Shown here: piece by piece, positions 27,474-37,100 of the stretch
Numbering within the stretch: position 1 is the stretch's first letter
How the letters are laid out: every line of letters begins with the position of its first letter
Source of the DNA: Bin80 sp026708685
GTDB lineage: Bacteria > Bacteroidota > Rhodothermia > Rhodothermales > Bin80
Assembly: GCA_965200955.1 (NCBI GenBank)
Contig: OZ241742.1
Coordinates: forward strand, 1,736,001-1,800,000
Direction of reading: 5' to 3'
Length of the DNA stretch: 64,000 nucleotides
Position numbers and translations under genes: made by a program
Notes under the pieces: model-generated
What the model saw: the letters and a program-made list of their open reading frames with translations, nothing else
The model's database searches: none
Told to the model about the DNA's origin: nothing

Positions 27474-28139
27474 CTACGAAGCCTCTTCCGACGTTAATGA
27501 TTCTGAGAGGGTAGAATCAACTGGGGTCACAAGTTCAAAGCGTACTGGCAGTCGCATTCGGACGCGGGCTGATTTGCCAAGATGTTGGCCAGGAACAAAT
27601 CGTGTTTTGCGCAGAGCCTGCACTGCAGCGGAATCCAGTAACGCATGGAGCGGTTCTGTGACCATGACATCGCTTGTGGTACCGTCTTGATTTACAGTAA
27701 AGGTGAGAATCAGCCTACCTTCAAGTCCAAGTTGAATCGCTTCCTCTGGATAATGAATGAGAATATAATAAGCTCTTAGTCCTCCACGAATTTCGGGCAT
27801 GATGTCTGCACTTTCCAAGACAGGAATGGATCTCGCTTCAGAAATCAGGGGAGAATCTATTTCTGAAACCGTATCTTCTATCGCAGTCCATTGATCGGCG
27901 ATTGTCGATGCTGATGGGCCACCTGAATTGGACGGACTGGGAACTAAATTCGGTGAAGAAACAAAATATGCATTCTCTGGTACAAACCCCTCATTTTCTG
28001 AAACACTTGCGTAGGGTTTCCAGATCTTAATGGGCGGGCTCCAATGGATTGGAAGGTTGAAACAGATCGTAATGATCAACAGGCTTGCCGCAAGGGAAAC
28101 CATAAGGTGTACATAGTACAATGCATTCTTGGAACCCAT
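27474..28139 (-). CDS. tonB: TonB-family energy transducer
   Basis: A single N-terminal membrane helix (LMVSLAASLLIITICFNL) anchors the protein. A linker of about 100 residues follows; unlike classical TonB it is Ser/Glu-rich rather than Pro/Lys-rich. The C-terminal TonB domain (about residues 120-210) has HYPEEAIQLGLEGRLILTFT, NQDGTTSDVMVTEP and LDSAAVQALRKTRFVPGQHL. TonB passes energy from the inner membrane to outer-membrane receptors such as the one at the right end of this window. No exbB or exbD is adjacent. It is convergent with the AbgT gene and divergent from the reductase gene. Confidence 0.88.
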   Translation of the reverse strand: MGSKNALYYVHLMVSLAASLLIITICFNLPIHWSPPIKIWKPYASVSENEGFVPENAYFVSSPNLVPSPSNSGGPSASTIADQWTAIEDTVSEIDSPLISEARSIPVLESADIMPEIRGGLRAYYILIHYPEEAIQLGLEGRLILTFTVNQDGTTSDVMVTEPLHALLDSAAVQALRKTRFVPGQHLGKSARVRMRLPVRFELVTPVDSTLSESLTSEEAS

Positions 28140-28194
28140 CAGAGACCCACATTGATAGTAAGGATGGTACGATCCAAATGAAATAAGTTCATTG

Positions 28195-29169
28195 ATGCCA
28201 CAATCCTATAAATCACTTGTTCTAACGGGGTCTGGTATTTGTGCAGTTGAGAGTCGTGACCAAAGTGTCGTGAAAAAAGGGATGGTAATGATTTCAGTTG
28301 AATACTCGGGAGTCAACTATAAGGACGCACTGGCCGTCACTGGGACAGGTAAAGTTGTGCGGGCTGCGTATCCTTTCGTGCCGGGGATTGATTTATCTGG
28401 AACGGTGATCAATTCGGATGCAGATGGTTACCGCAGTGGAGATCAGGTCGTTCTGACGGGTGGAAGGCTTGGTGAGCTATATCATGGTGGATACTCGCAA
28501 ATACAAGAAGTACATCCTGATTTTTTGATCAAGCTGGATCACGGATTGAGTACTCGTAAAGCGATGGTCATAGGTACAGCTGGAATGACTGCGATCCTAA
28601 GTTTGATGGCCTTGGAAGCACATGGCATTCATCATGGCACAGTTCTAGTTACTGGGGCATCGGGGGCGGTAGGAATGTTTGCGGTGAAGATACTGTCCGA
28701 GCTGGGATACACGGTGATCGCCTCTTGTGCCAGTTCTCATTTATGGAATAAAATTTCGAACTTGGGTGCATCTGAGGTCATTGACCGCATCCAACCCACG
28801 CGTCCCCTTGATCATGCCCTTTATGATGGGGTTGTAGATACAGTGGGTGGAATGGCTCTTTCCGCAGTCTTGGCACAGGTGAAACGACATGGTTGTGTTG
28901 CGGCGAGTGGAAATGTAGCGGGTGCTGAGTTGAATGCGTCCGTATATCCTTTTATTTTGCGGGGGGTAACACTCGCAGGGATTGACTCCAATACTGCATT
29001 GATCAAGGACAGACTCACTGGATGGAAGCGACTGGATGCTCTCATCTCCGAAAGCGATCTCCAGCAATTTTTAATGGCAACAATAGCACTTGAGGATATT
29101 GAAAGCGTATGTCAGGCTAAAATTCGGGGAAAGGCACCGGGAAACTTTTTAGTTGATTTGTCTAGGTGA
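28195..29169 (+). CDS. YhdH/YhfP-family quinone oxidoreductase (acrylyl-CoA reductase-like)
   Basis: Zinc-free medium-chain dehydrogenase of the YhdH/AcuI type, NADPH-dependent; AcuI reduces acryloyl-CoA to propionyl-CoA. Visible signatures are YSGVNYKDALAVTGTGKVVR near residue 40, PFVPGIDLSGTV, the dinucleotide motif VTGASGAVGMFAVKILSELG near residue 150, and DTVGGMALSAVLAQV. Length 324 is typical. Start taken at ATG 28195, right after an in-frame TTG. It shares a 55-base divergent promoter region with tonB. Substrate is inferred from family only. Confidence 0.85.
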   Translation: MPQSYKSLVLTGSGICAVESRDQSVVKKGMVMISVEYSGVNYKDALAVTGTGKVVRAAYPFVPGIDLSGTVINSDADGYRSGDQVVLTGGRLGELYHGGYSQIQEVHPDFLIKLDHGLSTRKAMVIGTAGMTAILSLMALEAHGIHHGTVLVTGASGAVGMFAVKILSELGYTVIASCASSHLWNKISNLGASEVIDRIQPTRPLDHALYDGVVDTVGGMALSAVLAQVKRHGCVAASGNVAGAELNASVYPFILRGVTLAGIDSNTALIKDRLTGWKRLDALISESDLQQFLMATIALEDIESVCQAKIRGKAPGNFLVDLSR

Positions 29170-29256
29170 TCTCAGCTGAATACTGACTGACCATCAAGAT
29201 CAATGAGAATCCAGAATTCATGGCGAATGTCACCTACAGCATTCAGTATCCGTCCA

Positions 29257-29633
29257 TCACCAAAAATGTTGATCTTCTTCTTGTTGAACATAAGCAACAC
29301 AATACTCCGCAATCCTTCTGATCAGATCTTCCATCAGGGGTTCGTTGTATGGAAATTGAATGCTTCGTTTTGTAGTTTTGCAGTTTTGGAGCTCTTCCCT
29401 AAAGATTCCAATGATGCTTCATGTGGATAAAATCCGAGATGTGCCTTGTAGGCAGAATAGGAAAACAGAAAGCGTGGTTCAACGAAAAAAGGATTTCCCC
29501 ATTTCAAAATTTCCTGGGACAATGGGGCTGCATCTTGAAGGATACCACGAAGTTGATGGAGATGCGGCAATGCTTCCTTTGGAGCTTGAGCAATATACTG
29601 CTCAACGGTCGTCGGTCGGTGATTCTTTTTCAT
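29257..29633 (-). pseudogene. DUF1801-domain protein, frameshifted
   Basis: The frame from ATG at 29633 gives a DUF1801 start: TTVEQYIAQAPKEALPHLHQ, then EILKWGNPFF and AYKAHLGFYPHEASLESLG. It then drifts and stops after 99 residues near 29334. The expected family C-terminus is in another frame of the same strand: ELQNCKTTKRSIQFPYNEPL, then MEDLIRRIAEYCVAYVQQEE, with a stop at 29257-29259. Joining the two at about 29400 gives some 125 residues, a normal DUF1801 length, so one indel near that point explains everything. It may be a real mutation or a base-calling error. DUF1801 proteins are small, of uncertain function, sometimes annotated as iron-chaperone-like. Confidence 0.75.
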
Positions 29634-29818
29634 ACAATTGTGACAAAATTCTGCTCAAATGAGTATACTCTGTTGTAGAGATGCAAGAATCGCATCCTAT
29701 ACGATCTCTCTAACGTCTGCAGAGAACCCAAGATGTACATTTTGCATGTACGATCGGAAGTCGAAAAATGTCCATCCCCAGAGGTCATAGTCTTCAATCA
29801 AATAACGGAGAATGAACC

Positions 29819-31027
29819 ATGGGTAAACTACGGATTCTATGGGTTTTTGTGATCGTGGTTTCGCTCTTCCTTTTTCAATCTGGTTGTAGTGAAGATGGAC
29901 TCATTGAATTTGAAACTGTTGGAGCAGATCAAATGCGTCCGATTGCATTGGTGACGTTTGCAAGTGATTTGCCATCAGGAGACTATATTGCTCAAGATCA
30001 TACTGCAAAGACGGTTCCATTGCAGGTGGATGAAAATGGTCAAGCGACCTTAATCATGATGAGAGTACTTCCAACATCAATAACAAGATGGAAAGTCACT
30101 CAAATAGCGGATCAGCCTCATTCAGTGGTTGCACATGCTACTGAACATCAGATACAGTTTACAAGTGGTGCAAAAAATGTAACGCACTATCAAGTTTCGA
30201 AGGGGAATCTAATCGCTCCAGATATTCCTACCATATATCAGCGTAGTGGCTATCTTCATCCAGTATGGACTCCAAATGGCCGAGTACTTACCGATGACTA
30301 TCCACCAGATTTTCCCCATCATCATGGAATTTGGGCCGCATGGACGAAGACAACATTTCAAGGCCGAAACCCAGATTTTTGGAATATGGGCAAAGGGATC
30401 GGTCGAGTTGACGTTCATGGTCTTGATCATATTTGGAGTGGATCCGTACATGCGGGTTTACGCTCAAACCATCGCTATATTGATATGATCAACGACCCTG
30501 AGGTCGCATTACTTGAATCATGGAATCTGAGGGTTTACCGTCATGTCGAATCTCTGCATATATTGGATTTGGTTCTGATCCAGAGTCTTGCTACAGATAG
30601 TATTTTGGTATTGAATGAACATCGATATGGAGGAGTTGGATTTAGAGGAAATCGGGCATGGAAAGCCGCTGACGAGGTTGACTTTTTCACATCGGAAGGA
30701 CGAACTCGTAAAGATGGACATGCAACCCGTGCTCGGTGGGTTCACATCGGCGGGCCAGTGGATGATCAATATGCTGGAATTGCTATTTTGAGTCATCCCG
30801 TCAATTATGAATCACCTCAGCCCGTGAGGATTCACCCTACGGAACCGTTTTTTAATTATGCACCTACACAGGCAGGGGCATTTTCCATTACGCATCAACA
30901 GCCCATGGAGTGGAAGTATAGATTCATCACCTATGACGGAGCTCATGACTCAAAATTACTAGAAGCTCTCTGGCAAGATTTTGCCTCCCCTCTTTCCGTA
31001 CGAATGATTAGAACATATTCTCCATGA
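29819..31027 (+). CDS. DUF6807 (PmoA-like) lipoprotein
   Basis: An N-terminal lipoprotein signal (ILWVFVIVVSLFLFQSGC, lipobox with Cys near residue 23) suggests an envelope-anchored protein. The body matches the DUF6807 family, often labelled PmoA or 'methane oxygenase' by automatic annotation: YLHPVWTPNGRVLTDDYPPD, then FPHHHGIWAAWTKTTFQGRN, with a HHHG motif near residue 160, and LNEHRYGGVGFRGNRAW. That name is probably misleading; these genes usually sit in carbohydrate-related loci of Bacteroidota and Planctomycetota. Its stop overlaps the GMC oxidoreductase start (ATGA), so both are made together. Confidence 0.8.
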   Translation: MGKLRILWVFVIVVSLFLFQSGCSEDGLIEFETVGADQMRPIALVTFASDLPSGDYIAQDHTAKTVPLQVDENGQATLIMMRVLPTSITRWKVTQIADQPHSVVAHATEHQIQFTSGAKNVTHYQVSKGNLIAPDIPTIYQRSGYLHPVWTPNGRVLTDDYPPDFPHHHGIWAAWTKTTFQGRNPDFWNMGKGIGRVDVHGLDHIWSGSVHAGLRSNHRYIDMINDPEVALLESWNLRVYRHVESLHILDLVLIQSLATDSILVLNEHRYGGVGFRGNRAWKAADEVDFFTSEGRTRKDGHATRARWVHIGGPVDDQYAGIAILSHPVNYESPQPVRIHPTEPFFNYAPTQAGAFSITHQQPMEWKYRFITYDGAHDSKLLEALWQDFASPLSVRMIRTYSP

Positions 31028-32721
31028 AGGTTCACAAAAAACCACAATTTGATGCTATCGTTGTAGGCTCAGGAATGTCTGGTGGATGGGCGATGATGGA
31101 GCTATGCCGTTTGGGATTAAAGACGCTCGTCATTGAACGGGGGCGGATGGTCCATCACCCGCAAGACTATATCACAGAACACAAGCATGCATGGGAGTTA
31201 CCTCATCGCGGGAGGGTTCCTCCCAGAACGGTTCGTGATCATTATCCTGTGCAAAGCAAGACCTATGCTTTTTCGGAAGCCACCCGCCATTTTTTCATGC
31301 GGGATTCAGAACATCCATACTCCCAAGAAGAGCCCTACACATGGATTCAAGCGAATGTATTGGGTGGGCGATCTCTGATGTGGGCACGACAGAGTTATCG
31401 GTTCAGTCCAATGGATTTTTTGGCGAATCTGGAAGATGGACATGGGGTAGACTGGCCTATCCGATATGAAGATATCGCTCCTTGGTATGATTATGTAGAG
31501 AGAACCATTGGTGTCAGCGGTCAAGTTGAGGGCTTGCCTCAGCTGCCCGATGGGGTTTTCCAGAAGCCCATGGACATGAATGTGATAGAACGGATGGCAA
31601 AATCACGCATAGAGGCTCATTTTCCTGAGAGAACTGTGACCATTGGGAGAACAGCGACCCTTACCGAGCCATTGGGCAATCGTGCAGCGTGTCATTATTG
31701 TGGTCCATGTGAGCGAGGATGTTATACCAGTTCATATTACAGCACGGTCAGTGTTGCTTTACCCATTGCCCGAGAGACGGGGAATCTAACACTTCTCACC
31801 GACAGCATGGTATGTCAGATCAACTATGACGAAACCACTGGGCGTGCAACCGGTGTGGATACCATTGACATGATCAATGGACAGCGTAAGACCCATGATG
31901 CGAAGATCATTTTTCTTTGTGCATCCTCCATGAATACAGCACGCATCATGCTCCTTTCCCGTAGCCGGAGTTTCCCCGACGGTATTGGTAATTCCAGTGG
32001 AGCTTTAGGACACTATCTCATGGATCATCATTATCATGCAGGTGCTAGGGCCCTCTTTGAGGATCACTTGGACCGTTATTATCAGGGAAATCGCCCGAAT
32101 GGGATCTATATCCCCAGATTTCGGAACTTAAATCCAGAGACGGTCCACCCTGATTTTTTACGCGGATATGGATTCCAGGGAGCAGCAAGCCGAGAGAGTT
32201 GGTCTCGAGGACATGGCATTTCGGGTTTTGGAAAAGAATTTAAACACAGTTTACGTACACCAGGGCGGTGGCGTTTCGGTTTAGGTGCTTTTGGCGAAAC
32301 ACTCCCACGCTATGACAACCACTGCATACTAGATGATTCACAACTGGATCCATGGGGGCTTCCTGTACTGCGGTTTCATGTGACGCGCGACGATAATGAT
32401 CGTGCAATGCGCAGGGACATGATGGAGACGGCTGCAGAAATGCTTGAAGTCAGTGGCGGGATTGAAGTAGAGACCTATGATAATCAGGACAGTGCTCCTG
32501 GATTGGGAAATCACGAGATGGGGGCTGCTCGGATGGGGCGTGACCCTGAAACGAGTGTTCTCAACGCTTACAATCAATGTCATGATGTTCGCAACCTATT
32601 TGTAACCGATGGTGCATGCATGACATCATCCGCTTGCCAGAATCCATCTCTTACTTATATGGCTTTGACAGCACGTGCTTGCGATTACGCAGTTCGCCAG
32701 CTAAGAGAAGGATTGTTGTAA
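31024..32721 (+). CDS. GMC-family FAD-dependent oxidoreductase
   Basis: Flavoprotein of the glucose-methanol-choline oxidoreductase family, acting on sugars or other alcohols. FAD-binding starts with VVGSGMSGGWAMMELCRLG (about residues 13-31) and VIERG. The middle has GGRSLMWARQSYRFSPMDF. A cysteine-rich patch, CHYCGPCERGCYTSSYYS, lies around residue 224 and is common in the bacterial sugar-dehydrogenase branch. The C-terminal substrate domain includes NHEMGAARMGRDPETSVLNA and DGACMTSSACQNPSLTYMAL. The usual His-His/Asn catalytic pair of classical GMC enzymes would lie in these motifs (NHE and QNP). Translationally coupled to the DUF6807 lipoprotein, suggesting a shared sugar-oxidation task. 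Confidence 0.87.
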   Translation: MKVHKKPQFDAIVVGSGMSGGWAMMELCRLGLKTLVIERGRMVHHPQDYITEHKHAWELPHRGRVPPRTVRDHYPVQSKTYAFSEATRHFFMRDSEHPYSQEEPYTWIQANVLGGRSLMWARQSYRFSPMDFLANLEDGHGVDWPIRYEDIAPWYDYVERTIGVSGQVEGLPQLPDGVFQKPMDMNVIERMAKSRIEAHFPERTVTIGRTATLTEPLGNRAACHYCGPCERGCYTSSYYSTVSVALPIARETGNLTLLTDSMVCQINYDETTGRATGVDTIDMINGQRKTHDAKIIFLCASSMNTARIMLLSRSRSFPDGIGNSSGALGHYLMDHHYHAGARALFEDHLDRYYQGNRPNGIYIPRFRNLNPETVHPDFLRGYGFQGAASRESWSRGHGISGFGKEFKHSLRTPGRWRFGLGAFGETLPRYDNHCILDDSQLDPWGLPVLRFHVTRDDNDRAMRRDMMETAAEMLEVSGGIEVETYDNQDSAPGLGNHEMGAARMGRDPETSVLNAYNQCHDVRNLFVTDGACMTSSACQNPSLTYMALTARACDYAVRQLREGLL

Positions 32722-33664
32722 CAACTGCTTGTCTCTTCGCTGGGAGTCATAGTATAATTTGAAAGGATGTAATTGGTCAGTGCTTGGGAAGTTTCCGTGT
32801 TTATGATCATGCATGGTTTCAATGAACAAGATGAACATGAACATCATTCGTGCAGAATCTAAGGATGAACCAATTAATACCCATTGAAATCAGGTACATC
32901 ATCCCTCAATTCCTACAGGTCTCGCATACTCGGAGAAACTGTTTAACCTACACCAATGAAGAAATCATCAGAGAGTCTAATCTAAGCATTGTACTTGATA
33001 CACATTAATTTCAGGAATTTAACTTACACAAGGTTAGGGAATATATACAGATAAAATCCTGCTATTGACTCAGATAATTTGTACAAATTAGGGTGGATCA
33101 ATCAATGATTATCCCTTGGATGGATGATCTACGGTATTTTATCTTCTTACAGAATTGATTCCTCAAGACATCATGTTTGTTGGAAATTCATACTTTGAGA
33201 AATCGATCCCACCATTAACACGAAATCATTCTCTTCATTCTATTGCATGAACATCATTGGAATGATTATTGTAGTATTCTTGATAGATGCGTGCTCTTCT
33301 GAACCATTGTTCTGAATGTAATCATTTCAAATCTTCGGCATTCTGTGACCATATCAATAAGTAATTGTGAACCATCTTGAAAGATGTGTAGATGTTCAAC
33401 TTGATGGATAGATCATTTTGTAAGCAATGATGCCTAATAACCGATATGGTAGTCTATGATAGACAAAATCTATCAAATGTATGATCTTCCAGATTGATCA
33501 ATTTATTATCTGGTAGAGTGATTACGTTGTTCAGCATTGACAATGAATCTTAGGGATGTTTATGGACATATTAAGATTATTCTACTCCACATCTCCAGTA
33601 GATTAAAGAAGCCTAGTTGTAGATCCTGACAGAATTAATCTATTACCAAAAATGACAAATTTTT
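32722..33664. other. Long AT-rich intergenic region
   Basis: About 940 bases between the GMC oxidoreductase and the DUF4783 gene hold no frame of note on either strand and no RNA gene that I recognise. It is visibly AT-richer than the flanking genes, with many short A and T runs. It is the longest non-coding stretch in the window. Confidence 0.5.
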
Positions 33665-34123
33665 ATGTCTTCCAGTGAAAGAGTTGAACAGATGATGACT
33701 CAATTCTACTACCAAAAGCATACCGTGATGCTTTATCTGATCACGATGTTCATCTTGAATCCATTGGTCACTCATGGGCAAGCTACCGATACCCTTGATC
33801 TATGGGGTATACAGACCTCAATATCAGAAGGGAACTCAGAATCCCTCCTCATTCTTGCAGATGAGTATTTAGAACTCGCTTTAATTGATCAACCGCGCCG
33901 GTATTCTCAATCGCAAGCGTTTTATGTTCTGGAAAATTTTTTCCATTTGTTTCCTCCAAAAGATTTTGAACTTCGTCATACGATAGCCCAAAAAAATCAA
34001 TGGTGGGTCATTGGGCGATATAAGATCCGTGATGAACGAGAATTACTGCGTATGTATCTTCGTTTTACAAGATCTTCTTCCGAGAATCATCTTGTCTCTA
34101 TACATGTAGTCCAAATTCCATGA
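33665..34123 (+). CDS. DUF4783-domain exported protein
   Basis: About 152 residues. An N-terminal hydrophobic segment (MLYLITMFILNPLVTHGQA, residues 22-40) looks like a signal peptide, so the true start could be a later in-frame ATG (33692, 33695 or 33728). The rest follows the DUF4783 pattern of Bacteroidota: TSISEGNSESLLILADEYLE, YSQSQAFYVLENFFHLFPPK, then YKIRDERELLRMYLRF. This NTF2-like family is thought to be periplasmic and has no defined function. Its stop overlaps the start of the large sensor kinase (ATGATG), which suggests the two act in one pathway or are simply co-expressed. Confidence 0.75.
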   Translation: MSSSERVEQMMTQFYYQKHTVMLYLITMFILNPLVTHGQATDTLDLWGIQTSISEGNSESLLILADEYLELALIDQPRRYSQSQAFYVLENFFHLFPPKDFELRHTIAQKNQWWVIGRYKIRDERELLRMYLRFTRSSSENHLVSIHVVQIP

Positions 34124-37100
34124 TGAAATCTCAACCCACCAGAGTATTCATTGGAATTTCGATAGGAATTCTTCTTCTGATCCTTTTCGCTTGGATTGGA
34201 CAACAGCTGCATCTTCGTGGGCTTGGTCATGGAACAGAGCTGCGTCAGCAACGATCTACGGAATCTGCAATCAAACTAGTTCAGTCCGATTTTGAACTCA
34301 TGCAGAGGAAAATGTTGGCGATGGCCTCTGAGGTGATGACTGTCGTTTTGAAGAATCCCCTTGCATTTGAACATGTGCCCTCTCCTGCAATAATTCAAGA
34401 TTTGGAGGAGATCGAAATTTCTGAGCATCAGTCATTATCTGTATTTGATCCCGATATGCAACTGGTCGCATGGCAGGGTAAGAGTCACTCATTAAATCAC
34501 CCATCAGATGCATCTAATGGGCATTGGGAAATTCTGCGTGATGATCAGTGGAGAGTTACCCTTGCGTTATGGCAAAATGTGGTCATCAATGAGGAGCTGG
34601 TCGGTACGATTTGCATCACTCAGAACCTTTTCTCAAAAGCACCAGTGCTCAATTCCATTCTCAATGACTATGATATTGTGGATTCATGGAAACGACATAC
34701 TGGATTGGAGATTCAGGTTTCATACGCAGATACGACGGGTCATCCTAGCCTTCAATCTTTAAATGGTCAGAAACTGGCCTCTTATACGATTGTGGCACCT
34801 ACGGAATCTACATTCATTGCGTCAACATCAGCATGGTATACCAACTTGATGGTACTGGGTCTCACATTCCTGATCCTGTGGATCATCTGCTACACTTGGT
34901 ACTGGTATCGCTCAGAGGTTAATTTGTCTCGCTTGACAGTTTTTGTGCTCGCATTGAGCGTGGGGAGAGTGGTGTTTCTCCTATTTGAAATTCCGTCAAG
35001 ATACCAGACAGGAAAGGCACCATTGAGCCCATTATTTGACCCTGTACATCTTGCATCCACCTTTGGTGGAGGCCTCATGCGTTCTATTGGTGATCTTTCG
35101 CTCACTGCACTTTGCATATTTCTGATCGGTCTTGCCGTTCTTCAGTATGCCAATGTAAACGCAAGATTCCGTGCATACCATGTCAGGAGGCTTCTTCTGT
35201 GGATCACCATTCCACTCGCTTTGATCTTTGCATCTATCCTGATGGAGGTAGTTCATGCTAGTGTTCTGGATTCTACGATGAGCTATACAGGGCGTAGTAT
35301 TTTGATTCCAAGCACTCTTGAACTGACCGTGTATGCTTCTTTGGTCCTGATGACCTTGGGAATTCTCCTCACACTCTCCACCATGATGTATAGGGGATTT
35401 AGGATGAAGCCCGATCGTGTGAGCCTCATTGCTTTGGGGGTTGTGACAATTATCCTGATTCTTGTTTTTCACCATCTTCAATGGTCCCTCTGGATTCACA
35501 GCGTTGGCCTGATCGGTGCTTGTGTATACATTTCATCGGGAGCTGAAAAAGTTGGTGCCTATGACTGGCTTGCAATCAGGCGGTTAATCCCTGGTGCCTT
35601 GGCAGTTTGTTTATTATTGTATCCTGTTTATTATCAGGCCTTGGAGCATCGTAAGCAGGACAGGGTTGAGTATGCGGCTTCAACATTCGGAGGAACAGTA
35701 GGAGGTAGCGATGTTTCAGTGGGGGTACAGGAAGTCATTCAAGAGGTCTTGCAGAGCACTCAGCACCTTGAAATGATTCAATCGATCGAAGAACTTGAGA
35801 GTGAAGCTAGAAATGTACTCCGTGGTTCTCTTTTGGGATCTCTGGGAGCATATGATGCTAGCATTTCGTTTTTAACCTCTGATGGAGAAGAAATTCATAC
35901 GACTGGTCAAGTTTCCATTCTTTCACGTGATATGAAGGAACAACTTCTGCAGGATCTGAGCAATCAGCTGGAAGATCAGGGGAGAAATCATATACTTATA
36001 GGATCACCAATCATGGGGCTTCATCAAAATCAGTATGCTGGATTAGCCGCCTTGGGCGATCGATGGATTCTTGTTCAGGCACAACCCCATATTATCCACG
36101 AAGAGGCAAATACTCCACTGCTGAGGGTGTTGCTGTCGTCAGATGACTTAGATCTCTATAAGGATCTTTCTCTCGCTTCTTTCAGAGATAGAAAATTGGC
36201 TCATACATTCGGGAGAAGGTTTACCAAATATCGCTTGGAACCAGACGTTGCCGAACACTTGACCCATCATGCCTCATTCTGGACTACAGAATCTGTGGGT
36301 GGTGGCAGAGACTATCGTACCTATTATCTCCACAGAAGCGAAGACATAGTAGCCGCACGAGTTGCTGTTGACGGTCCGTTTGATCACCTTTACTATCTAC
36401 TGCGATTCGCAGTTGGCGGCCTGATTCTTGGTATTCCATTCTATGTGGTTGGGTGTATTCTTCGGTTACGAATAGGGATCCTTCCACGGCAGCACTTCAG
36501 GTATCAGGATAAAGTGATGAATGCATTCTTTTTGCTTGCCGTCATTGCGGTTATTCCTGTTGGAATTGCTGGATACAATGTAGTGACTGAGGAAAATGAA
36601 AAAGCTGTTCAAAGTTGGCTTCGTCAACATCTTGAGCGTGTCGAGTCCTCCCTGATTGGTGACGGAAGCTCTGGAAAGAATAGTGTGGAAGTATTGGAAC
36701 GCAGTAACATTGACTCGCTCTCAGCCCGGGTAGGTTTAGATTTGAATGTGTATCAGGAAACGCAATTAATCTCATCAAGTCGTCAACAACTTGTTGAAGA
36801 CAGAATTGTTGATCAGCGACTTCCTGCCCAGGCATACAGTGCAATTTATGGAAATGGGGAGCAGTTTACCTTTGTCAATCACACATTGGGCGATTTTGAG
36901 TATACTGCAGGGTACAGGGCGATACTGGATGAAACTGGGGATCCAGTCTATGTACTATCGGTGCCCGATTTGCCAGAAGCAGATCGGATTCAGGAAGAAC
37001 GTGCACGAACACTAGCCTACCTCTTTGGAGCGATGCTTGGGCTTGGGGTCTTGGTCATGTTTACCAGTTCATTACTCTCACGCGCATTAGCTCGGCCTAT

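Noticed and set aside
33105..33548. Possible coding or RNA content in the middle of the 940-base gap
   Set aside because: Reading through it I found frequent stops in the frames examined and no stable hairpin with a T-run, so I list it only as a gap.
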